Positions 1-10,252 of a DNA stretch of 64,000 bases are shown here, in pieces (the first letter of the stretch is position 1; every line of letters begins with the position of its first letter). Position numbers and translations under genes: made by a program. The notes below the pieces were generated by a model. That model worked only from the letters and a program-made list of their open reading frames with translations, did not search any database and was not told where the DNA came from. This DNA comes from Streptomyces sp. XD-27 (GTDB lineage: Bacteria > Actinomycetota > Actinomycetes > Streptomycetales > Streptomycetaceae). The DNA is taken from NCBI RefSeq assembly GCF_030553055.1, contig NZ_CP130713.1:1-64000 (forward strand), written 5' to 3'.

Positions 1-755
1 TTGCTCCGCAACGCCAAGACTGGAGATGATCCGGGGTGGTGACTCTTCGTGGTGAAGGAGTCCGGCCGGTTGGTGGAGCGTGCTACGGGCTCTCTGGCGC
101 CGGCTTCCGGTTCGTCTCGCTCTGATATGGTGTTTTCGCTGGTCAGAGCCTTGTGTTGTTGTTTTCCGGTGGGCCCGCGGCGCCCTCCGGGCTTCGTGGG
201 CCCGGCCTCTCGGTGGTTACAATATGGCAGCTACGAGAGGTAGGTGGCAACGGGGCGCCGCTGCTGTCTTTCTGATGTCCCATCATATGAACTTGGTACG
301 TGTCTTGGCAAGTGGTCTACACCTCTTGCTCTCCATTTTCGTATTCTAGCTGCCCGAAAGTGGCTCCGGAAGCCCTGGGGTTGGAAATCCTGACGGCCTC
401 TCACAATGGCACGTGTGACCGGCGTTTCAATTGTACGTGTCGTCATGGAATGACCCGTAACAGATGGATGTTGAATTTCGCCACCGGACCCGTAATTTTT
501 CGCTGCCGGGTCTTGTGATGGAGCGTTACGGGTTTGCGTGATCGCGCGAATTCAAAAGGAATTATGTGTTGCCTGTTGTACGGCGCTCTTCGGGCGGCCC
601 CCGGCGGGCCGCAGGTCTTCGGTTGGCAGCTGGCTGCGCACGGCCGGCTCGTCCCGCCCGTCGCTCCACCGCGGAGGCGCAGCGGCGTGTCCTGGTAGGG
701 GTTCGGCTCGTTGGAGGGGTTGGGGTGGCGTGTGCTCGCTTGGGGGCCAGCTTGT
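1..755. other. no gene recognised
   Basis: This stretch lies downstream of the leftward operon. The short open frames on both strands lack ribosome-binding sites, recognisable motifs and consistent third-position GC bias. It is less GC-rich between about 260 and 580 than its surroundings. I saw no run of the short GCA-loop palindromes that marks archetypal Streptomyces telomeres. A hairpin at 594-612 is listed separately. Confidence 0.5.
594..612 (-). terminator. possible hairpin terminator of the leftward operon
   Basis: A perfect 7-bp stem (GCGGCCC / GGGCCGC) encloses a 5-nt loop. It lies about 145 nt downstream of the last gene of the leftward operon. No T-run follows, which is usual for actinomycete terminators. 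Such GC palindromes also arise by chance in this composition, so the role is tentative. Confidence 0.3.
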
Positions 756-998
756 TCAGAGCTGCTTGTGCATCCAGGTCGGGAAGCGGTGGGTGCAGCT
801 GGGGCAGTACAGGCGGTGCTGGATGGTCTGCCAGCCGAACGCGGTGGCCTTGACGTAGTGGGTCTCGGAGGCGTCGCAGGAGGCGCACACGGGCTGTTGC
901 ACGGTGGGTTCCCTCTGCTGGGCGGGCTCGGGGTGTGCCGGTCGGCGGGTCGGATACGGCAGGCGACGGGCCGGGCGGCGCACCGCGCGGCCCGGCAT
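756..998 (-). CDS. small zinc-ribbon-like protein, unknown function
   Basis: This predicted 80-residue protein starts 8 nt after the stop of the Tpg-like gene, so it probably forms the last gene of that operon. The N-terminal 35 residues are Arg/Pro-rich and low in information; the true start may be an internal GTG. The C-terminal half carries two CxxC knuckles (CASC and CPSC) separated by about 24 residues with aromatic residues between them. This is the pattern of a zinc ribbon of the kind seen in small DNA- or RNA-associated proteins. I do not recognise a specific family. The position next to replication-like genes suggests an accessory role, but that is inference. Confidence 0.5.
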   Translation of the reverse strand: MPGRAVRRPARRLPYPTRRPAHPEPAQQREPTVQQPVCASCDASETHYVKATAFGWQTIQHRLYCPSCTHRFPTWMHKQL

Positions 999-1006
999 CG
1001 CAGGGT

Positions 1007-1645
1007 TCAGGCTCCGAGGCCGACGTAGGAGACGTAGGTGTAGGCGCCCCAGTCGCTGTCGAGGTCGCTGATGACGTCGTCCCAGATCTCCTCGAGCTTG
1101 TCGGCGTCGCCGGCGGCCATGGCGTCGACGGCGTCGTCCCAGATGTAGCGGACGGCGGGAAGGGCGCGGATGCCCTGGTCACCCATGAGGTTGCGGCGGC
1201 GAGCGTGGTCGTCGACGAGGTCCTGGTTGATGGGGTGGATCTCGACGGGGGTGCCGCGGCCGCGGTTGTTCAGGTGCTGCTTGAAGGCGCCGAGGTTGCG
1301 CAGCACGTTGTGGGCGCGGAGGTTCCAGTAGGCGGTGTCGATGAGGTCGAGGTTGGCTGGGCGGGGGTGTTGGGTGCCGGCGAACCAGTTGTTCATGGCG
1401 CGGTCCCGCACGGTGACGCCGGCCGTGCGGAGGGCCTGGCGGCCGGCGTCGCTGTTGAGGTAGTTCAGGCGGGCGCGCAGGCCTCGGTTGGTGGTGACGG
1501 CGGAGCGGATGCCGCCTTCGCGGATCTGGCGGGAGAGGGCTTCCTCCATGGCCTGGCCGAGGGCGCGGCCGCCGCGGATGTTCTCCGGTGAGCGGCCGGC
1601 GCCGAAGGCGCCGAAGTTGCGCCAGCCGCTGTCGTCGTACGGCAT
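1007..1645 (-). CDS. Tpg-like HTH protein (candidate telomere terminal protein)
   Basis: The protein has 212 residues. Its ATG lies 3 nt after the TAA of the large upstream gene and is preceded by a G-rich ribosome-binding stretch, so the two are co-transcribed. Residues about 45-100 have the layout of the Streptomyces terminal protein Tpg: an R-L-x-YL stretch, a helix-turn-helix around 'AGVTVRDR', then a WxxGxxxHPRPA segment. The C-terminal third is acidic (DDAVDAMAAGDADK). In Streptomyces, Tpg is covalently attached to DNA ends and primes end patching; tpg lies directly downstream of tap. The same order here, after a Tap-like C-terminus, supports the assignment. The similarity is judged by eye and is distant. 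A plasmid-type HTH regulator is the alternative. Confidence 0.45.
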   Translation of the reverse strand: MPYDDSGWRNFGAFGAGRSPENIRGGRALGQAMEEALSRQIREGGIRSAVTTNRGLRARLNYLNSDAGRQALRTAGVTVRDRAMNNWFAGTQHPRPANLDLIDTAYWNLRAHNVLRNLGAFKQHLNNRGRGTPVEIHPINQDLVDDHARRRNLMGDQGIRALPAVRYIWDDAVDAMAAGDADKLEEIWDDVISDLDSDWGAYTYVSYVGLGA

Positions 1646-1648
1646 CGG

Positions 1649-4600
1649 TTATTTCCCCCCGAGGGTGTACAGGCGCTTTTCCTTCATTTCGGCTGGCATG
1701 CGGCCTTCCTTGAAGACCTGTCGCCAGTCGCCTCCGGCGACATGGAGCTCGTCAACACCGGATACCTGGACCAGGATAAGGCCATTCTGATGGGCCTTCC
1801 ATGCTTTCAGCCAGAGGCTTGCGTTTGCCTGGGAGCGGATGGTGTGGACCCACTCGGGTCGGCGGATCTCGCTGTTCTTTGCTGAGTGGCCGATAGTCGA
1901 GGTGAACTTCGAATACATGGCCTTGACGTATTCGATCGTGGCCGTGTCGTCGTTCTCGATCGCGGTCTGGCGGGCTTGCTGGAGGACCCGGCGGAACTTC
2001 TCCAGCATCGCCTCGGAGGCGCCGGAGGTCCAGGACTCCAGGATCCGCGGGGCCTCGCACAGGTCCAGGTCGTGGCAGCGGATGAGGAGGCGCAGCGTGG
2101 CGTCGTCGAGGTAGTACGGGCCTGGCTCGATGCGGTTGCCGAGGGGGCTGGGCAGGTGGGGGTGGGTCCATTCGAAGTGGTCAACGCGGTGGATGCCGGC
2201 GCGGCGGCGGTCGAAGCCGCCGGTGGAGTCGTGCTGGAGTGTGCCGATGGGCAGGTGGGTCTTGAAGGCCGAGAGGTAGGCCGCGTTCGTGTCCAGAGCT
2301 GTCACGTCCACGGGGTCGTGCGTGCCCTTTTTGATTGCGGAGGCGAGGGGTTCGTTGCGCCATTTATGGCGGGCTTCCCATACCTCGTCGGGTTCGCCCT
2401 GGGAGGGCTTGGCCAGGAAATCGAGGGAGCGGGGGTAGGCGGTGTGGACGTAATTCCCGCCGACCCGGGTCAGTTTGAACAGGGCCATCGAGTCCGGCAC
2501 GGCTTTTCGGACCAGGGCCTTGGTCGCGGCTTCCACGTCCCCGTCGTGCTCTTGGAGGGCCTGGTCCACCGCGTCGGTGATCTTGTTCAGGAAGAAGGTG
2601 TAGACCCGCGCGCTCGTTCGGCTCGCCGGGACGTCCGCGTCCGGCGGCGCGGTCGTGTCTTGGAACACCGCCGACGGCAGTTCCTCGGGCGCCTCCGGCG
2701 CCTCCAGGGGTCGGTCGGCCTGCTCGCCGGGCGCAGCAGGCGCGGCGGCGGGGGCTGCGGGGCGGGCTCGGTGACGCTCAGCGCCGCGACGGCCGCCGCG
2801 GGTGCGGGCGGGAGGGCGTCGGGGGCGATGCCGGCCGCGGCCGCGGCGGCGGCGTAGGCGTCCAGTGCGGCGCGCAGGCGGGCGGCGTCGGGGGTCTTGG
2901 GCAGGCGCAGGCGCCGGGTGGCGAGCTCGGCGGCCCGGGCCCGGGCCGCGGGCAGAGCGCCAGTGTTCTCGGGCTGCTGCGCGGCCCGGAGCGTGTGGAG
3001 CACGTTCGTCGCGGCCGCGGACAGCTTCTCCGGTCCGCTCGTGAACACCGCTGCCGCGTCCAGGAGCTCGGTCTCGACGGCCGCCAGCCCCGCGTCCGGC
3101 CCCGGAGCGGCCGGGGCGTCGACGGGCTGTGCGTCGGCGGGCTGCGGGAAGCGCATGGGCCAGGTCCCGGCCCACCGCGGAGCCGCGGCCGAGGGACCCG
3201 GGGCGGGCGCCGTGGACGCGGGCGCAGCAGGGGCGGAGTACGCGGTGGCGTAAGCCGCGAGCGCGGCCTGAAGACGGGCGCCTTCAGGGGTGTCGGGCAT
3301 GCGCGGGGTACGGGCGGCAAGGTCGGCCATCGTCCGGCGCAGCCCCGCCAGCACGGCGGCCTGCTCCGGCTCCGGGCGCGCACCGGCCGCCACCGCCCCC
3401 TCGCGCTCGCCAACGGCGGCGGTGGGGGCGGCGGAGGTGGTGGTGGCAGTGCGGGCGTCGCGGAGAGCGGCCATCGTGCCCGTCAGCCGCGCCGACAAAC
3501 CGCCCTGGGCCCCGGCGAGGAAGGGGAACGCCGCCTCCAGGAGCTCCACCTCGGCCGCCTCCAGGCGCTCCCCGGCGACCGGCGTGGGGGCGGGGGCGGT
3601 TGTCGAGGAGCCGGGCCCGGTGTGTGCGACGGCCGGGCCGGTGGGCGGCGCGGCCACGGCACCCCCGGCCGGGGCGGCGGGCTCGGTGTCCGCGGGGCCG
3701 GCGGGGGCCTGCGGCGCAGTGGCGGCGGTCAGGCCGGGGGCAGCGGGCTCGCCCGGGTGGGCGGGGGCGGAAGTGGCGGGGCTGTGCGGGCCGGTGACGG
3801 CCTGTCCGGTCACCGGCCCGCACGAGGGCCCAGCAGCGGGCTCAACGGGCGCGTACGGGGCGGGGAGAGTCGTTGAGGCGGGTCCGGGGCCGTGCGCGGC
3901 GGGGCGGTCGGTGGTGCTGGGGCGCTGGGTGCCGTCCGGGTGCCCGGCGTCGTCGGGGCGGTAGCCCTGGGCGGCGGCGTACTCAAGGAAGGCGGTGAGC
4001 GCGGCCGCCAGGCGGCGGCCGTTGGCGGTGTCGGGCAGGTGCGGGCCGTGGGCGGCGGCCTCGGTCACCGCCCGCTGGGACGAGGAGAGCTCGAGGTCCT
4101 GGGCGTCGAAGCGGCGGACCAGAACGGGCAGGACCCCGCGCAGGTCTTCGGGGAGCTCGCCGAGGGCGCCGGGCTCCGTGTAGGGGCGTGCCGCGGTGAC
4201 GACGTCGGCGGTGACCGCCTCGCCCTGCTGGCCGGCGAACGCGCGCATGGCGTCGAAGCGCGGGACGGGCTCGGTGAACCGGGCGCGGGCGAGGTCGGCG
4301 GTCAGCGGGAAGGCGGCCAGGTGGCCGAAGTCGCGTTCTGCGACGGTCAGCTCGGCGTGCTGACGGCCGCGGGGGAACGTCAGGGTCAGGGTGAGGCCGG
4401 GCGCGAGCGCGGCGATGGCGTCGGGGTCGTCGGTGTCCAGCGCGGCCAGGACGGGGACGTGGTGGGTGCGGGCGAGGTGGGCCAGCGCCCGGGCGGCGGC
4501 CGGGAGCGCAGGGCCGGACAGCGGAATGGCGGGGTCGTGGGCGTGCTGGAGCCGGTCCACGACCACCAGCGCCAAGCCCTGAACGTCCGGCACGGTCTGC

Positions 4601-7336
4601 GCGATCGCGTCGGCGGTCAGACCCGTGCCGTCATCGATGAGCAGCGGCGCACCGGCCAGCTGCGCACGCACCCCGGCGGCGGCCTCGAGCTCGGCGGCCG
4701 TCAGGGCACCGGTGCGCAGGCGGCGGTAGTCCACCGGTGTGTGTGCGGCGACGATCCGCGCGGCCACGTCGTTACGGGTCAGGCCCGAAGCGGCGTAGAG
4801 GACGGGGAGGTTGTGGGTCAGGGCGGTGTGACGGGCGGCCGCGGCGGCAAGGAGGCTTCCCCCGGCGCCGGGCGCAGCGGCGATCAGGGTCAGGCGGCCG
4901 GGGGTCAGGGTGGCGAGCGCGTGGTCCAGGGCGGGCAGACCGAACACGACGGGGCCATCCGCGCGGGGGGTGGTGGTGGCCGGGGTGGCGGGGTCGAGGA
5001 GTTCGTCCAGCACGGTTGCGAGGCCCTGGAGGCGACGAGGACGCGACACCACGGCCGTGGCCTCGGGCACGGGGGTGGGGGTGGGGGTGGTGTCGCCGGG
5101 CCCGGGTGAATTGTCGGGCGCAGCAACAGCGGTGGTGTCCGGGGTGGGGGCGACCCCGGGCGCGGCCGGCTTGCTGACGACGTTGCGGGTGGGAGGCGGG
5201 GCGCTGTCAGTGGAGGGCTCGTCGGCTGGCGTTGTCAGGGAAGTCGCTGCAGTGGTCGGCGGTGTCGGGGCGGCGGGCTCGGCGGCGGCCGGAGCCGGGA
5301 ACGCGGGCGCGGGCGGGACGGCCGTGTCGGGGGTGCCGGGCGCGGCCGGGGGCGTCGTTGCCACGGCACCGGGAACGGGAGCGTCCAGGGCAACGTCGGC
5401 GGGGAGCAGCGTGGCGGCGGGGGCGGCACCATCATCGTCGGCGACCGGTGGCGGCGTCTCGGCGGCTTCGGGAGCGTCGTCCTCGGGTGCCGTCGGCGCA
5501 GCGGCCCGGGCGGCACCGCGCGCAGCGGCGGGGGCGGGGCGGGGGAAGGTGCGGCCGGGGCGCCCGACGGCGCATCAGTCCCCTCTCCCCCGCCGGTTAC
5601 GGAGGCGGGCTCCACCGGAACGGGCAGGCCTTTGCCGGGCGCAGCCGGCCGGGTCGGCCCGGTGTCGGCAGGGACGGCGTCGGGGCCGGCCAGTGGGCTC
5701 ACGGGACGCGAGGGCGCCGGGTCCGGGGCTGGTGGTACGGGCGCCGGGGGCGTGGTCGGCGCCACGGACGCGGGCGCGGGCGGGTGCGCGGGCCCAGCCG
5801 GGGCAGCGTCGGCGGGGGCGGCTGCGTCGGTGGGGGCGGCGGACGCCACGTCACCAGCGGTCACGGGGGTGGCCGGGGCGCCGGGGGCGGTGGCCGGGGG
5901 CGTGCTCGCCTCCGGCGCCCTGCCGGACGCGACGGGCGCGGAGGCGCCGGACCCTGCCGGGGCGGCCGGGGCGGCGGCGCCGTCCGTGGGCAGCGGGGTC
6001 CCGGCGGAAGCGGATACCGCCGGGGCACCAGGACCGCCGGGGCCGCCGGGGCCGCCGGGGCCGCCGGGGCCGCCGGGGCCGCCGGGGCCGCCGGGGCCGC
6101 CGGGGCCGCCGGGCACAGTGATAGGGCCGCCGTCGGCAGGGAGCAGCGCGGCATCGAGGAGGACCGCGACCGGCGTCGTCCGGTCCATGAGCACCTGCGG
6201 GACTCCTGGGGCCTGGGGGGTGCCGGCCGCGGCGGCGACGAGGTCACCGAGCTTCGGGCGGGCCTTCGTCCGCGGCCACGACGGCCACGACCCCACACGC
6301 GCACGCGAGTCCGCGTCCAGACGCCCCAGCGGGACCAGCGCCGCGGTCAGCTTGCCCTTCCAGATCAGCGTCACCCGCCCCTCATCGCTGGCGGCGTCCA
6401 CCAGTTGATACAGGCGGGGACGAGCCGCGGACACCAGCAACGACACCGGCTCATCGCCGGAAGACGCCGCAGCGCCGGGCGCGGTCGCCAGCACCCCCAC
6501 CCCCTCAACGCCCCCAGCAGCAGCGGGAACGGGAGCGGGAGCGGCAGGAGCAGCGGACGCCGAGGAGTCCGTACCCGGCACGGCAGGCGCGGCAGCGGCG
6601 GGAGAGATGGCCGGCGGACGGCCGGACGCGGCCGGGTCCGATGCGGCAGCGCGGCCGGGGGCGGCCAGGGTGTCGGGGGCGGCCAGGGTGTCGGGGGCGG
6701 CGGTCTCCGGGCCGGGCACGGTGGCGGGCAGCGGTTCCCGCGACGTGGCGGTCAAGCGGTGGCGGATGAGCACATGTGATTCCAGGTTGGCCAGAGCGGG
6801 ACGCTGAAGGATGTCCTCGAGGCGGTCGTCACCGGCCAGGACCAGGGGAAGCGGTCCGGTACCCCGTGCGCCCACAGTCCGTAGAGCAGCTCCAGGGCGG
6901 TGGTGCGCAGTTGGTGGGCGTCGGGCACGATCACCAGACGTGCGCTCCGCCGGAGCTCCGCAGCGATCAGTTCCTCGGCGTCGGCCAGGACCCTCGGCCG
7001 GGAGCGGTGCCGGTCAAGCCCCAGCGCGGTGTACAGGGCGCGGACCATGGCGGAGCGGTCCCGGGGTGCGTCCGGGCGCACCCACACCACCGTCGGGCCC
7101 GGGGCCGTCACCGGGTGTGCCGCGAGAGCGGCCCTCACCACAGTGCCCGGGGTGGAGCCAGGGCCGGTCACACAGCCGATCGCCCGGTTTGTGATGACTT
7201 CCCGGAGATCCTCTGCCAGAGGAAGAACCGGAAGCGCCGCAGCGGCGGAGGCGGCATCCAGACCAGAAGCCGGGGTGGGGACGGGAGACGCGGGCGCAGC
7301 AGCGGCGGGGTCCTGCGGCGACGACGCGGGAGACAT
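1649..7336 (-). CDS. giant Tap-like replication protein: TniB-like + DnaB/RecA-like + Tap/polymerase-like domains (three frameshifts)
   Basis: Three open frames join into one 1,896-residue protein if one base is restored in each of three G-runs: 6845-6848, about 5530-5545, and 2750-2754. The start ATG (7336) has GGAG 6 nt upstream. Residues 1-215 resemble a TniB/TnsC ATPase, with a Walker-A-like GPGSTPGT lacking Lys, Walker B LVIVPDA, then LVLAGDDRLEDIL. A long Pro/Ala linker with GPG repeats follows. Residues about 790-1010 resemble the DnaB/RecA ATPase core; here too the P-loop (APGAGGSLL) lacks Lys, and Walker B reads LALVVVDRLQ. More linker follows. Residues about 1575-1896 resemble Streptomyces Tap and protein-primed polymerase motifs: LDTNAAYLSA (motif A-like), KAMYSKFTSTIG (B-like) and SGVDELHV (C-like). 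It is followed by a Tpg-like gene, as tap is by tpg. A telomere/replication role is inferred. Catalysis is doubtful given the degenerate P-loops. Confidence 0.55.
6034..6113 (-). repeat. 9-bp tandem repeat encoding Gly-Pro-Gly
   Basis: About nine copies of a 9-bp unit (GCCGCCGGG on the plus strand) encode a collagen-like GGP tract inside the linker of the giant Tap-like protein. Units are nearly identical, which suggests recent slippage expansion. The tract separates the TniB-like and DnaB-like domains. Confidence 0.85.
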
Positions 7337-7703
7337 CAACAACTCCAAAGAGATGACACGAGGAACAAGAGACGCGGGCAGAGAACACGGGCAGGAGACC
7401 GGGATAACAAGAGGCGTGGCCAGGGCCCGGAACGGCCAGCGGGAAACGGTAGGCAGGCGGGGTTCAGAACGGCGCCACCCTCGCCGGGGCGCGGAGCGCG
7501 TCCTTGCGCACTGCGGGGAAGAGGTGCACGGCCGGCCGGAGAGTTCTCTGGCGAGGTCCTCAGCCCTGGCCGGCAACCGCCCGCACGCCCTCTCCCAACG
7601 CTGGCCGGAGACGGTACGTGCCTGGTGGTCCCCATCCGGCCGGCGGGCACGCGTACGGCCCGCGGCCACACGGCGGCAGCGCCCGGCGCGGCTAGCGACG
7701 GCA

Positions 7704-8204
7704 TCAGCAACAGCTCCAGCAGCGAAAGGTCAGAGGGTCAACGAGAGGGGCAGAACGCGGTGGCGGGAGGTGGGGTCTGGAGCAGCGGGACGTCAAGGGG
7801 GAGCTCTCTTCACCCCGGGCAGTGACGTCGGCCCTGGCGTCGGCCGCGTGCAGCTGCGCGGCGCGTGCTTCGAGCAACGCGTCCAGGCTCGCGTAGAGCC
7901 GGGGCCAGCCCGGCCGTGGGGCAAGAGCCTGGCCTGGCAGAGAGTCGAACACGATCGCCAGCCGCACAGCCAGATGGTGCGCGCCGACCACGGCGAGCCA
8001 GCCACCACACCAGCGGAAGGCGTGTGCGGTGTCCGGCTGGTCCAGATGGCACGCGACGACCGGTGCATCCAGCGGCGCTTCCGCGCCCGGCCGCCCGTCC
8101 GCCCGCCGCAGCATCGCGATGTCCTCTTCGAAGAACGCGGTCAGGTCAGCATCCGTGCGCCACGGGCACCGCGCACACGGAAACTCCCGGAACTCACGCT
8201 CCAC
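7704..8204 (-). CDS. DUF6283 family protein
   Basis: The predicted protein has 166 residues. The GTG start at 8204 is preferred over longer in-frame options because the coding signal (EREFREFPCARCPWR) begins there and a GAGG ribosome-binding site lies about 5 nt upstream. Diagnostic stretches are FPCARCPWR near the N-terminus, CHLDQPDTAHAFRWCGGWL in the middle and a PRPGWPRLYASLDALL segment. Paired cysteines and His suggest a metal-binding fold. Proteins of this type are common on Streptomyces plasmids and chromosome arms, and no biochemical function is known to me. The last 20 residues look less conserved. It lies upstream of the giant Tap-like gene in the same direction. Confidence 0.6.
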   Translation of the reverse strand: MEREFREFPCARCPWRTDADLTAFFEEDIAMLRRADGRPGAEAPLDAPVVACHLDQPDTAHAFRWCGGWLAVVGAHHLAVRLAIVFDSLPGQALAPRPGWPRLYASLDALLEARAAQLHAADARADVTARGEESSPLTSRCSRPHLPPPRSAPLVDPLTFRCWSCC

Positions 8205-8620
8205 ACCAGCCTCGAGCCTGCAGACCTGCACCTGCCGAGACACCGACCACAACCACGCAACGCATGACGGCACAACCGGCGAGCACAGACCACAACAACA
8301 ACGCCCCGGCACGGGAGTTGAGTCACCCCCACCCAGACACGTAACACCCTACCCTACCCGACCCGTAACAGACGGCGCCAGCGACACAGACGGGGACGTA
8401 ACAAATCGAACGAGGGGGCGGGGGCGGGACCGGCAGGGACAGGCCGAAGGCCCGCAGGCCCGGACCGGAGGTCGGCCGGCAAGACATGACCAACGCAGGG
8501 CAGAAGCCCGGGACTCGGCCGGCAGACCATGAACCCGGGCAAAGCACGGGAGAGCCGCTACAAACCGTCGGGGGCCGGAACACCCAGCCAGCAGACACAG
8601 AACAACCGGCTTGGAAGGCC
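8205..8620. other. noncoding stretch after the ATPase homology ends
   Basis: From 8620 down to the DUF6283 start, no frame gives a recognisable protein. The open frame continues by chance to 8323. The stretch presumably holds the promoter of the leftward DUF6283/Tap-like genes, but I could not pick a convincing -35/-10 pair. Confidence 0.4.
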
Positions 8621-9543
8621 TCGAGCAGGGCGCGGTCGGCGGCGTCCGTGCGGTTCGTCAACGCCGTGGCGGGCAGACCGAACGCGGTCAGCAGCTGCGG
8701 CAGGGCCGGTTTCACCGCCACCAGCGCTTGGTGCACCGGGATCCGGCGCGGCAGCAGCCGCAGCGCCTGATGCACCGCGACGGTCTTGCCGTGCCCAGGG
8801 TCCCCGTACACGCACACGATCCCGTGGGCGGCGAAGGTGTGCGCGAGTGCCTCGGTGACAGCGCCGAGCTGCCGCGTGGAGACGACGTGCGCGCCCGGTA
8901 CGTACAGACGCGTCCCCTCGGCCAGTGGCGAAGCAGGGACACGGCCGGCGTCCTCGTGGGTCTCGGCCGGCACGGCGACGGCGGGCGGGGCCTGGCCCGT
9001 CTCGTCGATCGTGCCCAGCAGTGCCAGCTCGGCCAACGCCCGGTCATAGGCGGCCGGATCGACCCAGGCATAGCCGGGACGAGAAAGGTCAAGGACACGG
9101 CCCGCACGCCGTTGTCGGTGCACCGCCTCATGCAGCGTCGTCAGCGACGGCAACCGGTCCCGGCCCGCAGCGGGAAGCACCTCATCGACGTGCTCGGTCA
9201 TCCAGCGATGCAAGGCCTTCACGTTCCCGCCCAGCTCCCCAGCCGGGCCCACAACGCGTCCGTCAGCGTGAACGCGGAACGCCGCCGGGCAGGTTCCAGT
9301 GGCCCGCCGTTCTCCGCCACTGCTAGCCAACGCCACACCGTCCGCACCTGCCGACTGCGCAGCAATCCGGACATGCACCGTCTGCAGCGTTCCGGCCTCG
9401 TCCAACGCGAGAAGACGCCGCACCACCACAGACCGCAGCAGCGCCCGGTTCCGCGCCCTGGTGACGTCAGCCGGCCTTTCGCTCCCCGCCACAAGCGTCG
9501 ACACCGGCATCGGCGATGGTGAGGAAGACGGATCAGCTGTCAT
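8323..9543 (-). pseudogene. damaged TniA-HTH/TniB-like ATPase gene, truncated before Walker B
   Basis: The frame opens with ATG at 9543. Between about 9370 and 9235 the protein-like signal moves to another frame, which carries a TniA-type helix-turn-helix (VRTVWRWLA) and then FTLTDALWARLGSWAG. It returns to the first frame at NVKALHRWM and PSLTTLHEAVHR. Two missing bases near 9360 and one in the CCC run near 9232 would restore a single frame. An AAA+ ATPase start follows with an intact P-loop (YGDPGHGKT). Homology stops at DRALLEAF (about 8620), before Walker B; the remaining 100 codons are low-complexity and look noncoding. Such proteins normally help select target DNA in Tn7/Tn5053-like transposition. 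This copy looks decayed. Confidence 0.5.
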
Positions 9544-10048
9544 ACCGGCCAGCCCACACCCCGGTCCTGATCAAGAACACAGGAATACTCATCCCCGTGA
9601 CAGCCAGAGATGGGGTGTACTAGCCGGAACTCTCAATCCATAGCAGCTAATTGGTCATCCCATGACAGCCAAGATCCAGCACACTCCGCCGACCAAGGTG
9701 CTGGTAAACAGGCCATCCACCACATCAGAACCCGCTGCCGATCAACCCACCGTCACAACACCGAGCATTCACACCGCAGACGCCACCAGGCCGTCGCCCG
9801 CGCCTGTCACTACCGCAGACGTATCCCTGCCTGGTACGACTTCCTCGAACCAGCCCGTCCTCATAGCGGCTTGAGCTGCTGGTCGGCAGCGCCGAGGCCA
9901 GGGCGGCATGGGCGGCGAAGACGTCGATCTGGCAGTTCTCAGCCCGCCCTGGCTGTACCGGAGTACTGCCGCTGTACTCCAACGCCCTGCGACGAAGTCC
10001 GCCATCATGTTGGTGACGGGCCCCACACAGAGAAACAGGTTAAGGACC
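9544..10048. other. intergenic boundary between replication-like region and cluster
   Basis: This gap separates the leftward damaged ATPase gene from the rightward ferredoxin gene. GC content falls relative to both flanks. Short frames on both strands lack motifs. Divergent promoters are expected here, but no clear element is visible. Confidence 0.4.
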
Positions 10049-10051
10049 ATG

Positions 10052-10252
10052 ATGCGCGTTAAGGTCGACGTTCCCAGCTGTGTTGCCTCGGGCCAGTGCG
10101 TGATGCTCGCCCCCGACGTCTTCGACCAGCGGGACGAGGACGGCACGGTCGAACTCCTCGATGACACTCCGCCCTCCGAACTCCACGACGCTATACGCGA
10201 GTCGGCCACCATGTGCCCTGGGGCAGCGATCCAGGTCGGGGAGTCGTCGTAA
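10052..10252 (+). CDS. [3Fe-4S] single-cluster ferredoxin
   Basis: This 66-residue ferredoxin is of the type that passes electrons to actinomycete cytochrome P450s. Cluster ligands are Cys10 and Cys16 (C-x5-C in PSCVASGQC) and Cys55 in MCPGAAI; the spacing indicates a 3Fe-4S cluster with the second Cys of the 4Fe motif missing. Acidic surface residues (FDQRDEDG) fit P450 docking. Of two adjacent ATGs (10049 and 10052), the second has better spacing from AAGGA at 10042-10046. It is the only plus-strand gene in this part of the window. The window also encodes four P450s, for which it is a plausible, unproven redox partner. No ferredoxin reductase is visible. Confidence 0.85.
   Translation: MRVKVDVPSCVASGQCVMLAPDVFDQRDEDGTVELLDDTPPSELHDAIRESATMCPGAAIQVGESS

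Noticed and set aside
171..204. GGGCCC-containing palindromes near the left edge, considered as telomere remnants
   Set aside because: They lack the series of GCA-loop hairpins and GC-palindrome order known from Streptomyces telomeres; isolated palindromes are common in this composition.
2587..7825. Long plus-strand open frames opposite the giant Tap-like gene
   Set aside because: They are Gly/Arg-rich, have no motifs and mirror the Pro/Ala-rich linker of the minus-strand gene; very high GC makes such frames common.
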